The notes under the pieces: model-generated
Databases searched by the model: none
Seen by the model: only the letters and a program-made list of their open reading frames with translations
Told to the model about the DNA's origin: nothing
Translations under genes and position numbers: made by a program
Assembly: GCA_040119125.1 (NCBI GenBank)
Contig: JBEDTR010000009.1
Coordinates: 1-64,000 of the forward strand
DNA length: 64,000 nucleotides
Direction: 5' to 3'
From: Pacificitalea sp040119125
GTDB taxonomy: Bacteria > Pseudomonadota > Alphaproteobacteria > Rhodobacterales > Rhodobacteraceae
Shown here: one piece after another, positions 17,263 to 25,987 of the stretch
How positions within the stretch are numbered: the stretch's first letter is position 1
Layout: the number at the start of each line of letters is the position of its first letter

Positions 17263-17449
17263 GGTCTCTTCCTGTCCTGTGGCCCTTGGGGAGCCAAGAT
17301 TGTGATGGGTCCGGTCAGCCCGCGCGCCGGAACGGCACGGGAGGACGGATTGGATTGTCGGTGCTCCAGCGCGGGTGTGGCGATACGGGGTGCCGGTCTT
17401 CGACGCAGAATTCCGTATAAACGGCTCCGCAAGCTCCACCCTGTCGAAG

Positions 17450-17487
17450 TTGTGCTAATTAGTATGATCTACGGCACAATCTGTCAA
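17450..17487 (-). promoter_or_regulatory. Candidate promoter and inverted repeat upstream of the RraA-like gene
   Basis: On the minus strand a perfect -35 TTGACA (17482-17487) is 17 bases from TACTAA (17459-17464). TTGTGC and GCACAA (17450-17455 and 17474-17479) form perfect arms around the -10 region, and CTAATTAG is an inner palindrome. It lies about 195 bp from the start codon. A regulatory role is inferred from position. Confidence 0.42.
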
Positions 17488-17741
17488 TAGTGGTTATATT
17501 TTGGCGAGTGGCTGTGCAGTTCAGGCGGAAAAGCAGGGGTTTTAGTAAAAAATTTGTTCAGCATCTGCCTGCCAATCCGACAGGATCGGGGCAAAGGCCG
17601 AATGCCAGAGGGTAAAGAGGCGGAGATCAGGGGCTTACGAGCCCCGCAGCACGGCGCGCGTCATCGCTGATCCGCTACGAAGACCACCGATTAAGCCGCC
17701 TTACATCGTGCGGAGTCCCGCGACGCGCGCGTCGCCCCCGG
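17488..17741. other. Intergenic region between the promoter and the FadH gene
   Basis: No coding region is visible. It holds an A/T-rich patch near 17540-17555 and a perfect 16-base palindrome GCGACGCGCGCGTCGC (17720-17735) just after the FadH stop codon. The palindrome lacks a T tract, so it is not a clear terminator. Confidence 0.4.
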
Positions 17742-19748
17742 TCAAAGCTGTGCGGCGAGGCGCGCGCCCTGATCAATGGCACGCTTGGCGTCCAGTTCGG
17801 CGGCGACGTCCGCGCCACCGATGATGTGACAGGCGATGCCCGCGGCTTGCAACGCATCCGCCAGCCCGCGTTCGCTTTCCTGTCCCGCGCAGAGGATCAC
17901 TTGATCGGCGGGGATCAACTGCGGCCCGGCTTCGGTTTCGACCTCCAGCCCGTCCGGCGTGATGCCGACATAGCGCATGCCGCCCCGCATGGCGACGCCG
18001 CGCAGCTTCAGCTCCGCACGGTGTATCCAGCCCGTTGTCTTGCCCAGCCCCTTGCCCGGTCTTCCCGGTTTGCGCTGCAACAGCGTGATCTGGCGCGGCG
18101 CGGGATCGGGGGCGGGGCCTTCGGGGGCAAGCCCGCCGCGATGGTCGTCCGGATCGGCCACGCCCCAATGGTGCAGCCATTCGGCCAGATCGGTCGTCTC
18201 AGAAGGTCCGGCCAGATACCGCGCGGTGTCGAACCCGATGCCGCCCGCGCCGATAATGGCGACGCTGTCACCGACCTCCGCGCCATCGCGAAGCACGTCG
18301 ATATATCCCAGCGCAGTATCTTGGCCCGGAATCTGCGGATCACGGGGGCGGACGCCGGTGGCCACGATCACCTCGTCAAAGCCGCGCAGATCCTCGACCG
18401 TTGCGTCAGAGCCGAGCTTCAGGGTGATGCGCGGGTGGTCCATCATCGCGGTGAACCACTCGACAAGCCCGTGGAATTCCTCCTTGCCCGGCACTTTGCG
18501 CGCCATGTTCAACTGTCCTCCCAGCCGGGTGTCACGCTCCCATAAGGTGACGTGATGGCCCCGCCCGGCAGCGACCATCGCAGCGGTCATGCCCGCGGGG
18601 CCCGCGCCGATCACGGCAATCCGGCGCGGCGTCTGGGTCGGGGGATAGGTCAGTTCGGTCTCATGGCAGGCGCGCGGATTGACCAGACAGGTCGTCAGCT
18701 TGCCGGAGAAGGTATGATCCAGACAGGCCTGATTGCAGGCAATGCAGGGCGCGATGTCGCGCGACCGGCCCGCGCGGGCCTTGGCGACGAAATCGGGATC
18801 GGCCAGAAACGGGCGCGCCATCGACACCATGTCGGCGCAGCCTTCGGCCAGCACCTGCTCCGCCACGTCGGGGGTGTTGATGCGGTTTGACGTGATGACC
18901 GGGATCGAGACCTCGCCCATCAGCTTCCGCGTGACCCAAGTGAAGGCGCCGCGCGGCACGGAGGTGGCGATGGTGGGCACGCGGGCCTCATGCCAGCCGA
19001 TACCGGTATTGAGAATGGACGCGCCTGCGGCCTCGATCGCGCGTGCCAGCGTCACGACCTCCTCCCAGGTGGAGCCACCGGGGATCAGATCGATCATCGA
19101 CAGGCGGTAGATAACGATGAAATCCGGGCCGACGGCCTCGCGCACACGGGTCATGACCTCCAGCGGCAGGCGCATCCGGTTCTCGTAGTTGCCGCCCCAG
19201 CGGTCCAGCCGCTTGTTGGTGTGGGTGGCGAGGAACTGGTTGAGGAAATACCCTTCCGAGCCCATGATCTCCACCCCGTCATACCCGGCCTCGCGGGCGC
19301 GGGCGGCGGCGGTGACCATATCTGCGATCTGCTTTTCGATGCCGTCGGCGTTCAATTCGCGTGGCGGGAAGGGGGAGATCGGCGACTTGATCGGCGATGG
19401 CGCGACGCATTCGGGCGAATAGGCATAGCGCCCGGCATGGAGGATCTGCATCGCGATGCGCCCGCCCTCAGCATGGACCCGGTCGGTGACACGGCGGTGA
19501 TTGGCGATGTCGGTGGGGGAAAACAGCCCCGCCGCACCGGGGAACACGCCGCCTTCGCGGTTGGGGGCCAAGCCCCCGGTGACGATGAGGCCGACGCCGC
19601 CCGCAGCCCGCGCGCCATAGAAGGCCGCGACCCGGTCCCAATCGCCGGTCTCCTCCAGCCCGGTATGCATGGAGCCCATGAGCACCCGGTTGGGCAGGGT
19701 CACATGGCCCAGATCGAGCGGGGCGAAAAGATGCGGATAATCGGACAT
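17742..19748 (-). CDS. fadH: NADPH-dependent 2,4-dienoyl-CoA reductase-like flavoenzyme
   Basis: Predicted FMN/FAD/4Fe-4S reductase of 668 residues. The N-terminal Old Yellow Enzyme barrel starts MSDYPHLFAPLDLGHVTLPNRVLMGSMHTGLE. The cluster cysteines are Cys335, Cys338, Cys342 and Cys354 (CIACNQAC then a Cys 12 residues on). The C-terminal half has two dinucleotide folds, VIGAGPAGMTAAMVAAGRG and IIGAGGIGFDTARYL. FadH removes double bonds of unsaturated fatty acyl-CoAs; related enzymes act on trimethylamine or other enones, so the substrate is not certain. GGGAGG supports ATG 19748 over the longer frame to 19802. Confidence 0.82.
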   Translation of the reverse strand: MSDYPHLFAPLDLGHVTLPNRVLMGSMHTGLEETGDWDRVAAFYGARAAGGVGLIVTGGLAPNREGGVFPGAAGLFSPTDIANHRRVTDRVHAEGGRIAMQILHAGRYAYSPECVAPSPIKSPISPFPPRELNADGIEKQIADMVTAAARAREAGYDGVEIMGSEGYFLNQFLATHTNKRLDRWGGNYENRMRLPLEVMTRVREAVGPDFIVIYRLSMIDLIPGGSTWEEVVTLARAIEAAGASILNTGIGWHEARVPTIATSVPRGAFTWVTRKLMGEVSIPVITSNRINTPDVAEQVLAEGCADMVSMARPFLADPDFVAKARAGRSRDIAPCIACNQACLDHTFSGKLTTCLVNPRACHETELTYPPTQTPRRIAVIGAGPAGMTAAMVAAGRGHHVTLWERDTRLGGQLNMARKVPGKEEFHGLVEWFTAMMDHPRITLKLGSDATVEDLRGFDEVIVATGVRPRDPQIPGQDTALGYIDVLRDGAEVGDSVAIIGAGGIGFDTARYLAGPSETTDLAEWLHHWGVADPDDHRGGLAPEGPAPDPAPRQITLLQRKPGRPGKGLGKTTGWIHRAELKLRGVAMRGGMRYVGITPDGLEVETEAGPQLIPADQVILCAGQESERGLADALQAAGIACHIIGGADVAAELDAKRAIDQGARLAAQL

Positions 19749-19821
19749 GAACGGCCTCCCTGAGCGGTCAGACTGTCCCGCTCCCGGCCCTCTGTCACGC
19801 AAAACGCCGCGTCAGAGGCGC

Positions 19822-20205
19822 TCAGCCCCCGGTGGACCGGCTGTGACGGCGAAAGGCGCTTTTGAGCATGTCGAGTTCGGCGCGCAGCAGGCTGACCTCG
19901 GCGCGCAGGTCGTCCTCCAGCGGCTGGCCGGTCACGATGGAGAAACTGGTCAGCCTGCGTTCGCCCGTAGCTTCGCGGATCACGAAAGTCTGCACCCCGT
20001 CGGCCAGCAGGCTCGCAGGAATCGCCACCGCGACCCGCCATGAGCCCGCTCCGAGCGGGGTGATCTGCGGCGGGTCCAGCGGGGTGCCGTGGTGCATCAC
20101 CTCCAGCGCGGGTGCATCCGTGAGCCCCGGCGCGGTCAACACGCCTTCCCATGTGCCGTCAAGGATCCGGGTCTTGGTCAGGGTCGGCATTGCGGCGTCG
20201 GACAT
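19822..20205 (-). CDS. Conserved hypothetical protein, 127 residues
   Basis: A small protein without signal or membrane segment. The first 95 residues look beta-rich (TWEGVLTAPGL, SWRVAVAIPASLLADGVQTFVIRE) and the C-terminus is a helical, charged stretch (DLRAEVSLLRAELDMLKSAF) that could form a short coiled coil. GAGG is six bases before ATG 20205, better than the ATG at 20211. It lies between fadH and another unknown gene on the same strand. I do not recognise the family. Confidence 0.68.
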   Translation of the reverse strand: MSDAAMPTLTKTRILDGTWEGVLTAPGLTDAPALEVMHHGTPLDPPQITPLGAGSWRVAVAIPASLLADGVQTFVIREATGERRLTSFSIVTGQPLEDDLRAEVSLLRAELDMLKSAFRRHSRSTGG

Positions 20206-20255
20206 GGGCATCCTCAGGACAAGGGGGCGGGAGGCGGCGGGACAGACCCAAAGGG

Positions 20256-21026
20256 TCAGATTTCAGCGCGCGGACGACGGGTCAGGGCAAGATCGCGCAG
20301 GATGATGCAATTCATCGCGGGGTCGTCGAAAATCACGTCGAGCCACATGCGCTCCGCCCGTTTTTCGTTCAGCTCGGAATAGGCGAGGTCGAATTCGACC
20401 TCCACGGTATCGTCGTGCAGGGGCAGCTCCCGCACCATCTGTTCGGCATTGGGGCCGTGTTTCACGTTCAGCCGGGCGAAGATCTTGATCGGGTGTTCCA
20501 TCTCGATCCGAACCGCCAGCCGGATGATGTGGGATTTGCGCAGGCCCTGAACGGCGCTGTCGGGCAGATCCACCACCAGTGACAGGAACGAGCCGTCAAA
20601 GCCCAGCACATCCAGCCGCGCACCCAGCGGAGCGCGGTCGTCAATATCAGTATTGCGCAATTGCCGGATCGACAGTTCCGGCGTCGCGCAATCGTGGAAC
20701 AGGGTCACGTCAGGACCAATGGTCTGGCGGCTTTCGACGGCTGCAAATCCGCCGGGAAAGACCTGCTCGGACCAGAGCGCGGGCCGACAGGTCCAGTCAC
20801 AGCCAAGCGGGCGGTCGATGTTGTCGTCGCCCAGCCGGGGCCGGGTCAGGCGGGCATCGGCGCGCGAAATCACCATTTGCGTCAAGCGCCGCAGGTCGCG
20901 CGCCTGCTGGCGCAGCACGCGTAGCTGGCCCAGCGGCATCTGCGCCACGCCGGCCTGCGCGCGCTGCCAGCGACGCAGGGTCCGGGCCTGCCGCGTGCGA
21001 TCCACAAGGTTGGAAAACTTGCCCAT
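20256..21026 (-). CDS. DUF6478-like conserved hypothetical protein
   Basis: A 256-residue soluble protein with a basic helical N-terminus (residues 1-55, RTRQARTLRRWQRAQAG) followed by a beta-rich domain containing CDWTCRPALW, FHDCATPELSIRQL and LDVLGFDGSFLSLVVDLP. From memory it resembles a family restricted to Rhodobacteraceae-like bacteria (DUF6478) with no known function. The gene lies between two other uncharacterised genes on the same strand, 17 bp after the lipoprotein gene. No catalytic motif is evident. Confidence 0.7.
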   Translation of the reverse strand: MGKFSNLVDRTRQARTLRRWQRAQAGVAQMPLGQLRVLRQQARDLRRLTQMVISRADARLTRPRLGDDNIDRPLGCDWTCRPALWSEQVFPGGFAAVESRQTIGPDVTLFHDCATPELSIRQLRNTDIDDRAPLGARLDVLGFDGSFLSLVVDLPDSAVQGLRKSHIIRLAVRIEMEHPIKIFARLNVKHGPNAEQMVRELPLHDDTVEVEFDLAYSELNEKRAERMWLDVIFDDPAMNCIILRDLALTRRPRAEI

Positions 21027-21043
21027 GATCCGCGCTATCCCAC

Positions 21044-21724
21044 TTAGCCCGTCGCGCGGCGGGCGACGGGGCCGGTGGCCTGTCGGATCCGGGCGACAAA
21101 TTCGGTCATGAGCGCCTGACCCGCGCTGCGGTCCAGCGGTGCGTCATGGGCGGACAGGACAGTGGCGGACACCAAATGCCCGCGCAGAACGAAAATTGCA
21201 CGCCACAGGTCGGGCGACAGGTTGCCGGGCAGGGAGGCATCGCGCAGCCGCAGCCAGAGCGCGTTGCGGGCGATGCCGCTGTCGCGCAGGGTGACTCGGT
21301 GGGCGGTATTGTCATTGGCAAGGCTGGCGCGGCCCGCGTCGCTCAGGAAAAACTGCCGCAGTTCTTCGGGAGAGACCGAGGCCACCGGCCCCGCCGCGCG
21401 CACCGATGCCGTAAGGATCACGCCGGGCGCGACCATGCGACCATGGCCACCCAACGCCGCGCAATTGCCGAACAGGACGAAATCGGCATGGCTGGCAACG
21501 TGATCGACGCAGAACCCCTCAGGCCCGCGCAGGGTGATATGACCCGCATCAAGCCGCACCGCAGGAACCGGAGCAAGCGCGTCGAGCCCGGAACTCAGGC
21601 TGCTGCCGCCCGCCCGGCTTACCGGGTCGAACCCGTCCCCGCAGCCTGCCAGCGTCAGCCCCAGAAGGCCAAACACTGCCACGCCACGGAGACGGGATTT
21701 CAGATCACAGATCCATGTAGACAT
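21044..21724 (-). CDS. Predicted lipoprotein, 226 residues, function unknown
   Basis: The N-terminus has a basic stretch, a hydrophobic core and a lipobox LTLAGC with Cys28, so the protein is probably lipidated and anchored in an envelope membrane. The mature part has GFCVDHVASHADFVLFGNCAAL with cysteines about 20 residues apart that may form a disulfide, and a C-terminal helical segment. GGAG lies four bases before the ATG. The start overlaps the 3' end of ilvD by 20 bp, so it may be translationally coupled to it. Family not recognised. Confidence 0.72.
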   Translation of the reverse strand: MSTWICDLKSRLRGVAVFGLLGLTLAGCGDGFDPVSRAGGSSLSSGLDALAPVPAVRLDAGHITLRGPEGFCVDHVASHADFVLFGNCAALGGHGRMVAPGVILTASVRAAGPVASVSPEELRQFFLSDAGRASLANDNTAHRVTLRDSGIARNALWLRLRDASLPGNLSPDLWRAIFVLRGHLVSATVLSAHDAPLDRSAGQALMTEFVARIRQATGPVARRATG

Positions 21725-23438
21725 GTGTCTCCGCTTCGGCGCCGGGATGGGTGACTGCGCCTTTACGCGCGCCGCCGACCAGCTGCGCGTATTTGTAAAG
21801 AGCGCCGCTCATGTAGTTGGTCTTGCGCGGGCCTTTCCAGTCCTGACGACGGCGATCCAGTTCCTCATCGGGAAGATCGACGCTGATTTCGCCGCTGACC
21901 GCGTTGATCGTGATCACGTCGCCATTGCGCAGCAGGCCAATCGGGCCGCCATGCGCGGCTTCGGGGCCGACATGACCAACACAGAAGCCACGGGTCGCGC
22001 CGGAGAAGCGGCCATCGGTGATCAGCGCCACCTTCTTGCCCATGCCCTGACCGGACAGCGCGGCGGTAGTCGACAGCATTTCGCGCATGCCGGGGCCGCC
22101 TGCGGGGCCTTCGTTGCGGATCACGATGACTTCGCCGACCTCATAGTCGCGCTTCTGCACGGCGGCGAACGCCTCTTCTTCGCATTCGAACACACGGGCG
22201 GGACCGGAGAACACCTGCTCCTCGGCGCTCATGCCCGCGACCTTCACGATGGCGCCTTCGGGGGCGAGGTTGCCCTGTAGGCCGACCACGCCACCGGTTT
22301 TGGACAGCGGAGTTTCGACCGCGTGGATCACCTTGCCGTCGATGTCGCGGGTGATGATGTCCAGCTCTTCGCCGATTTCCTTGCCCGATGCGGTCATGCA
22401 ATCGTCGTGGATCAGCCCGGCTTTGCGCAGCTCGCGCAGGACCACCGGCACGCCGCCTGCTTCGAACAGGTCCTTGGCGACATATTCGCCGCCCGGCTTC
22501 AGGTTCACGAAGTAAGGCGTGTCGCGGAAGATCTCGCAGACGTCGAGCAGATCGAAATCGATCCCGGCCTCATGGGCGATGGCGGGCAGGTGCAGACCGG
22601 CATTGGTGGAGCCGCCGGTGCAAGCCACGATGCGCGCGGCGTTCTCAAGGCTCTTGCGGGTCACGATATCACGGGCGCGGATGTTGCGCTCGATCAGGTT
22701 CATCACGGCGGTGCCCGATGCCTCGCCATAGGCGTCGCGGCTTTCATAGGGCGCGGGCGCACCGGAGGAATTCATCAGCGCAAGGCCGATCGCCTCGGAC
22801 ACGCAGGCCATGGTGTTGGCGGTATACTGGCCGCCACAGGCCCCGGCGGAGGGGCAGGCGATGCGCTCGATGATCTCAAGTTCGGCATCCGACATTTCGC
22901 CGGCCTGATGCTTGCCCACCGCTTCGAACACGTCCTGCACCACGACATCCTTGCCGTTCAGCCGACCCGGCAGGATGGAGCCGCCATAGATGAAGACTGA
23001 CGGCACGTTCAGACGCACCATGGCCATCATCATGCCTGGCAGGGATTTGTCGCAGCCGGCCAGACCGACGATGGCGTCGTAGCAATGGCCGCGCATGGTC
23101 AATTCGACCGAGTCCGCAATCGCTTCGCGCGACGCGAGCGAGGAGCGCATGCCCTCATGGCCCATCGCGATGCCGTCGGTCACGGTGATCGTGGTGAATT
23201 CGCGCGGCGTGCCGGAGGCGGCCTTCACGCCCATCTTCACCGACTGGGCCTGACGGTTCAGCGCGATGTTACAGGGGGCGGCCTCGTTCCAGCAGGTCGC
23301 CACGCCGACCAGCGGCTGGTGAATTTCGGCGTCCGACAGACCCATCGCATAGAGATAGGACCGGTGCGGTGCCCGCTCGGGGCCCTCGGTCACATGGCGG
23401 CTGGGAAGGTTGGATTTATTGAACTGGCGCTTGAGCAT
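21705..23438 (-). CDS. ilvD: Dihydroxy-acid dehydratase
   Basis: IlvD dehydrates 2,3-dihydroxy-isovalerate and 2,3-dihydroxy-3-methylvalerate to the 2-oxo acids in valine, leucine and isoleucine synthesis. The 577-residue protein shows the IlvD/Edd iron-sulfur cysteines Cys56, Cys129 (GLAGCDKSLPGM) and Cys202 (SAGACGGQYTANTM), the metal motif TDGIAMGHEGM, and the C-terminal GRFSGATRGFCVGHVGPEA block. Length is near the family norm. The upstream 23439-23635 region separates it from a divergent protease gene and should hold its promoter. Downstream genes follow on the same strand. Confidence 0.96.
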   Translation of the reverse strand: MLKRQFNKSNLPSRHVTEGPERAPHRSYLYAMGLSDAEIHQPLVGVATCWNEAAPCNIALNRQAQSVKMGVKAASGTPREFTTITVTDGIAMGHEGMRSSLASREAIADSVELTMRGHCYDAIVGLAGCDKSLPGMMMAMVRLNVPSVFIYGGSILPGRLNGKDVVVQDVFEAVGKHQAGEMSDAELEIIERIACPSAGACGGQYTANTMACVSEAIGLALMNSSGAPAPYESRDAYGEASGTAVMNLIERNIRARDIVTRKSLENAARIVACTGGSTNAGLHLPAIAHEAGIDFDLLDVCEIFRDTPYFVNLKPGGEYVAKDLFEAGGVPVVLRELRKAGLIHDDCMTASGKEIGEELDIITRDIDGKVIHAVETPLSKTGGVVGLQGNLAPEGAIVKVAGMSAEEQVFSGPARVFECEEEAFAAVQKRDYEVGEVIVIRNEGPAGGPGMREMLSTTAALSGQGMGKKVALITDGRFSGATRGFCVGHVGPEAAHGGPIGLLRNGDVITINAVSGEISVDLPDEELDRRRQDWKGPRKTNYMSGALYKYAQLVGGARKGAVTHPGAEAETHVYMDL

Positions 23439-23635
23439 GGTAACTCCCCCTCATTCGGCTGGCCCGCAAACGGCTTGGCCGAAGGGATAAACCCGCGTGG
23501 TTTCGATCACAAGCGCGATTGCGGCGGGGCAGCGGGTGGAAAGCGGGGGCACCGGCGCCGTGCTGGCGGACCTGATTGCAGAGCGCCGCCTGCGGACCTA
23601 CCCTGCGCCATCCGATCCTGCGAAGGCCCCCGATC

Positions 23636-24517
23636 ATGCGCGCACCCGAGTTTGAACATGCCCTGATAGAGGCGCGAGCCTATCCGCAGCTATGGCGTCT
23701 GCTGCTGGGGCTGGGGGTGATCGCGTTCACCTATCTGGGGTTTCTGGGGCTGCTGGTGGGCGGCGTGTTCATCGTGCTGGGGCCGCTCGGCGCGCCGGGT
23801 TACCTGATGGGATTGGCGCAGGCGACGACGCCGGGACAGACGCTTTTGGTCTTGGCGACATTTACCGGCATGTTCATCGGCCCGCTTCTGGCCGCTGCCG
23901 CGCTGCATTTCCGCGATCCCGCATCGCTGTTTGGCCCATGGCGGGACTGGTGGCGCGGCTTTCGCGTGGCGCTGGCGGTCTTGCTACCGATCTACGCCCT
24001 GCTGGTCGGCCTCGGCGCATGGCTGGAGCCGCCGCAGCCAAACCTGCCGCTGGCGCGCTGGCTGATGTTGCTGCCGCTGGCGGTGCCGCTGGTGCTGTTG
24101 CAAACCGGCGCCGAAGAGCTGCTGTTTCGTGGCTATCTGCAACAGCAGCTGGCCGTGCGGTTTCGGGCGCGGGCGATCTGGATGGGTCTGCCGACGGTGA
24201 TCTTTGCGTTGCTGCACTGGACGCCGGAGGCGGGCGCGAACCTGCCGCTGATCTTGCTGTCGGCGCTGATTTTCGGGCTGGTGGCGGCGGATCTGACCGA
24301 GCAGACCGGCAGCCTTGGCGCCGCGATGGGCATTCATCTGGGCAATAACATGTTCGGGCTGCTGGTGGTGGGGATGGGCGATCAGCTCACCGGGCTGGCG
24401 TTGTTCACCGAGCCGGGCGCGATGGATGAGGTCGGCATCCCCACAATCGGCATGGTCGTGGCCATCGCGGTGATGGGGCTGGTCTGGGTCATCACCCGCC
24501 GCATCTTGACGCGCTAG
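23636..24517 (+). CDS. CPBP-family intramembrane metalloprotease (Abi/CAAX type)
   Basis: A 293-residue multi-pass membrane protein of the CPBP (CAAX protease and bacteriocin-processing) family. The three conserved motifs are present: Glu160-Glu161 and Arg165 in EELLFRGYL, His194 in FALLHW, and His234/Asn238 in HLGNNMFG, consistent with an intact intramembrane zinc-type active site. GAAGG lies upstream of ATG 23636; the frame extends to 23576 without support. It is monocistronic, divergent from ilvD and convergent with the amidohydrolase gene. Substrate unknown. Confidence 0.87.
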   Translation: MRAPEFEHALIEARAYPQLWRLLLGLGVIAFTYLGFLGLLVGGVFIVLGPLGAPGYLMGLAQATTPGQTLLVLATFTGMFIGPLLAAAALHFRDPASLFGPWRDWWRGFRVALAVLLPIYALLVGLGAWLEPPQPNLPLARWLMLLPLAVPLVLLQTGAEELLFRGYLQQQLAVRFRARAIWMGLPTVIFALLHWTPEAGANLPLILLSALIFGLVAADLTEQTGSLGAAMGIHLGNNMFGLLVVGMGDQLTGLALFTEPGAMDEVGIPTIGMVVAIAVMGLVWVITRRILTR

Positions 24518-24521
24518 GCCG

Positions 24522-25391
24522 CTATTCCGCCGCCAATGGCATCGCATCCGCCGCCGGACGTCCGAGCGCGGCGATCTGCACGGTCACCTCGCGCATTAGA
24601 TCGCGGAACGCGTCGAAGTTCGGTCCCGGCGTCACGTTGCGCTCATCCAGATAAAGACCCCGGTCGATTTCGATCTGAATGGCGTGCTGACGCCGCGAGG
24701 GACGACCGTAATTCTGGGTGATATAGGCCCCGGCAAAAGGCGCGTTGCGCGCCACATGCAGCCCGGCCTCGGTAAAGATCGCCTCGACCTGCTCCACCAA
24801 TTCCTGTGTCGCGGCAGCGCCGAACCTGTCGCCCAGCACCACATCAGGGCGGCGACGGCCCGAAGGGCTGACGGCCTCGATCGCCTCGTGCGGCATGGAG
24901 TGGCAATCGATCAGAATCGCCTCGCCAAACAGACGACGGCTTTCGTCCAGCAGGCTTTGCAATGTGCGATGATAGGGATGCCAGCCATCGGCAATCCGGG
25001 CGCGGGCCTCCGCCAGCGTGAGTTTGCCGCGATAAATGGCGCGCCCGTTCGACACCACGCGGGGAATCACCCCAAGCCCGGAACTGACGCGCGGATTATG
25101 GGCAAGGCTGCGGACCCCGTCGATTACCGCCGGATCCAGTTCGTCGGCGGCGCGGTTCAGGTCCAGCCATGCGCGCGGCCAGACGGCGGCCAGCAACGGC
25201 GCACCGACCTCGGGGGCGTGGCCGAATAGCTCGTCGACATAGGCATCCTCAGAGGATCTGATCGACAACTCGTCCAGAATGGTCTTGCCCATAAGGGGTT
25301 CGGGATATACCCGCCCACTATGCGGCGAGGAAAACACGACGCTCGTGTTGCGGGTAGCTGGGCTTAGCAGCCGGTATGCGATCTGGGTCAT
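24522..25391 (-). CDS. N-formylglutamate amidohydrolase family protein
   Basis: A 289-residue enzyme predicted to cleave N-formylglutamate to formate and glutamate, as in histidine degradation, although family members also act on other N-acyl amino acids. Motifs include VVFSSPHSGRVYP (metal His), SSEDAYVDELF, WLDLNRAADELDP, ILIDCHSMPH and AYITQNYGRPSRRQHAIQIEIDRGLY. AGGAG is five bases from ATG 25391; a GTG six bases earlier is less likely. No hut gene is adjacent. It converges with the protease gene with a four-base gap. Confidence 0.88.
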   Translation of the reverse strand: MTQIAYRLLSPATRNTSVVFSSPHSGRVYPEPLMGKTILDELSIRSSEDAYVDELFGHAPEVGAPLLAAVWPRAWLDLNRAADELDPAVIDGVRSLAHNPRVSSGLGVIPRVVSNGRAIYRGKLTLAEARARIADGWHPYHRTLQSLLDESRRLFGEAILIDCHSMPHEAIEAVSPSGRRRPDVVLGDRFGAAATQELVEQVEAIFTEAGLHVARNAPFAGAYITQNYGRPSRRQHAIQIEIDRGLYLDERNVTPGPNFDAFRDLMREVTVQIAALGRPAADAMPLAAE

Positions 25392-25444
25392 CGGCACTCC
25401 TCGGAACCTGATTATTGCAACAGAAAGAACCGCGCCAAAAGCCC

Positions 25445-25473
25445 TTGATCCCCGGTGCGCTTCCTTTTATACG
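25445..25473 (+). promoter_or_regulatory. Candidate promoter for tRNA-Val
   Basis: TTGATC (25445-25450) and TATACG (25468-25473) are spaced by 17 bases and lie about 80 bp upstream of the tRNA, on its strand. Each matches four of six consensus positions. Confidence 0.45.
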
Positions 25474-25553
25474 GCACCGCACCGACGCGGAGACAGCCCG
25501 CGTCCTTTCTCTTTCGGGGGAAAGGTACGCAGAACGGAACTAACTTGGTCATA

Positions 25554-25628
25554 GGGCGATTAGCTCAGCGGTAGAGCACTTCGTTGACATCGAAGGGGTC
25601 ACTGGTTCGATCCCAGTATCGCCCACCA
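25554..25628 (+). tRNA. tRNA-Val (anticodon GAC)
   Basis: A complete cloverleaf: acceptor stem GGGCGAT / ATCGCCC, D arm GCTC-AGCGGTA-GAGC, anticodon stem CTTCG / CGAAG with loop TTGACAT (anticodon GAC), T arm ACTGG-TTCGATC-CCAGT, and an encoded 3' end ACCA. It decodes GTC and GTT valine codons. An 8-bp hairpin CCCGATCC-ATC-GGATCGGG follows at 25641-25659. Confidence 0.97.
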
Positions 25629-25640
25629 CGAATAGAGCGT

Positions 25641-25659
25641 CCCGATCCATCGGATCGGG
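25641..25659 (+). terminator. Hairpin downstream of tRNA-Val
   Basis: A perfect 8-bp stem with a three-base loop (CCCGATCC-ATC-GGATCGGG) lies 12 bases after the tRNA. No T run follows, so it may be a processing or weak termination element rather than a standard terminator. Confidence 0.4.
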
Positions 25660-25708
25660 GCTAGTTGAAACCCAGAGGCGCCCAGCGCCGCGCAGAAGGA
25701 GAGACCAG

Positions 25709-25834
25709 ATGAAAGTCAGGAACTCGCTCCGGTCGCTGAAGAACCGGCACCGTGATTGCCGGGTCGTGCGCCGCAAGGGCCGCGTCTACGTGATCAACAA
25801 GACCCAGCGTCGTTTCAAAGCCCGTCAGGGCTGA
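25709..25834 (+). CDS. rpmJ: 50S ribosomal protein L36
   Basis: A 41-residue basic protein starting MKVRNSLRSLKNRHRDCRVV and ending RRFKARQG, a clear L36. The family's zinc-binding version has three Cys and one His; here only Cys17 is left, so this is the zinc-independent form. AAGGAGAG is placed just upstream of the ATG and a strong terminator follows about 40 bases after the stop. It sits alone between tRNA-Val and rlmN. Confidence 0.95.
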   Translation: MKVRNSLRSLKNRHRDCRVVRRKGRVYVINKTQRRFKARQG

Positions 25835-25873
25835 TTGAGGCGCGCCGATCCACGCGGATCAATGCATAGCTGG

Positions 25874-25907
25874 AGGCCGTCGGAACCCCGACGGCCTTTT
25901 CGCTTTT
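25874..25907 (+). terminator. Rho-independent terminator after rpmJ
   Basis: A nine-base stem GGCCGTCGG / CCGACGGCC with a four-base loop is followed by TTTTCGCTTTTT. It is well placed to end the rpmJ transcript before rlmN. Confidence 0.9.
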
Positions 25908-25987
25908 TCGGGGTGAATCCGACAGGGACTCCCGAAACCACGCCAAAACGCTTATATCTCCGACAGTTTTCCCGAAGGAGACCGCTC

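Noticed and set aside
17720..17735. 16-base palindrome after fadH
   Set aside because: No T tract on the minus strand, so it was not called a terminator.
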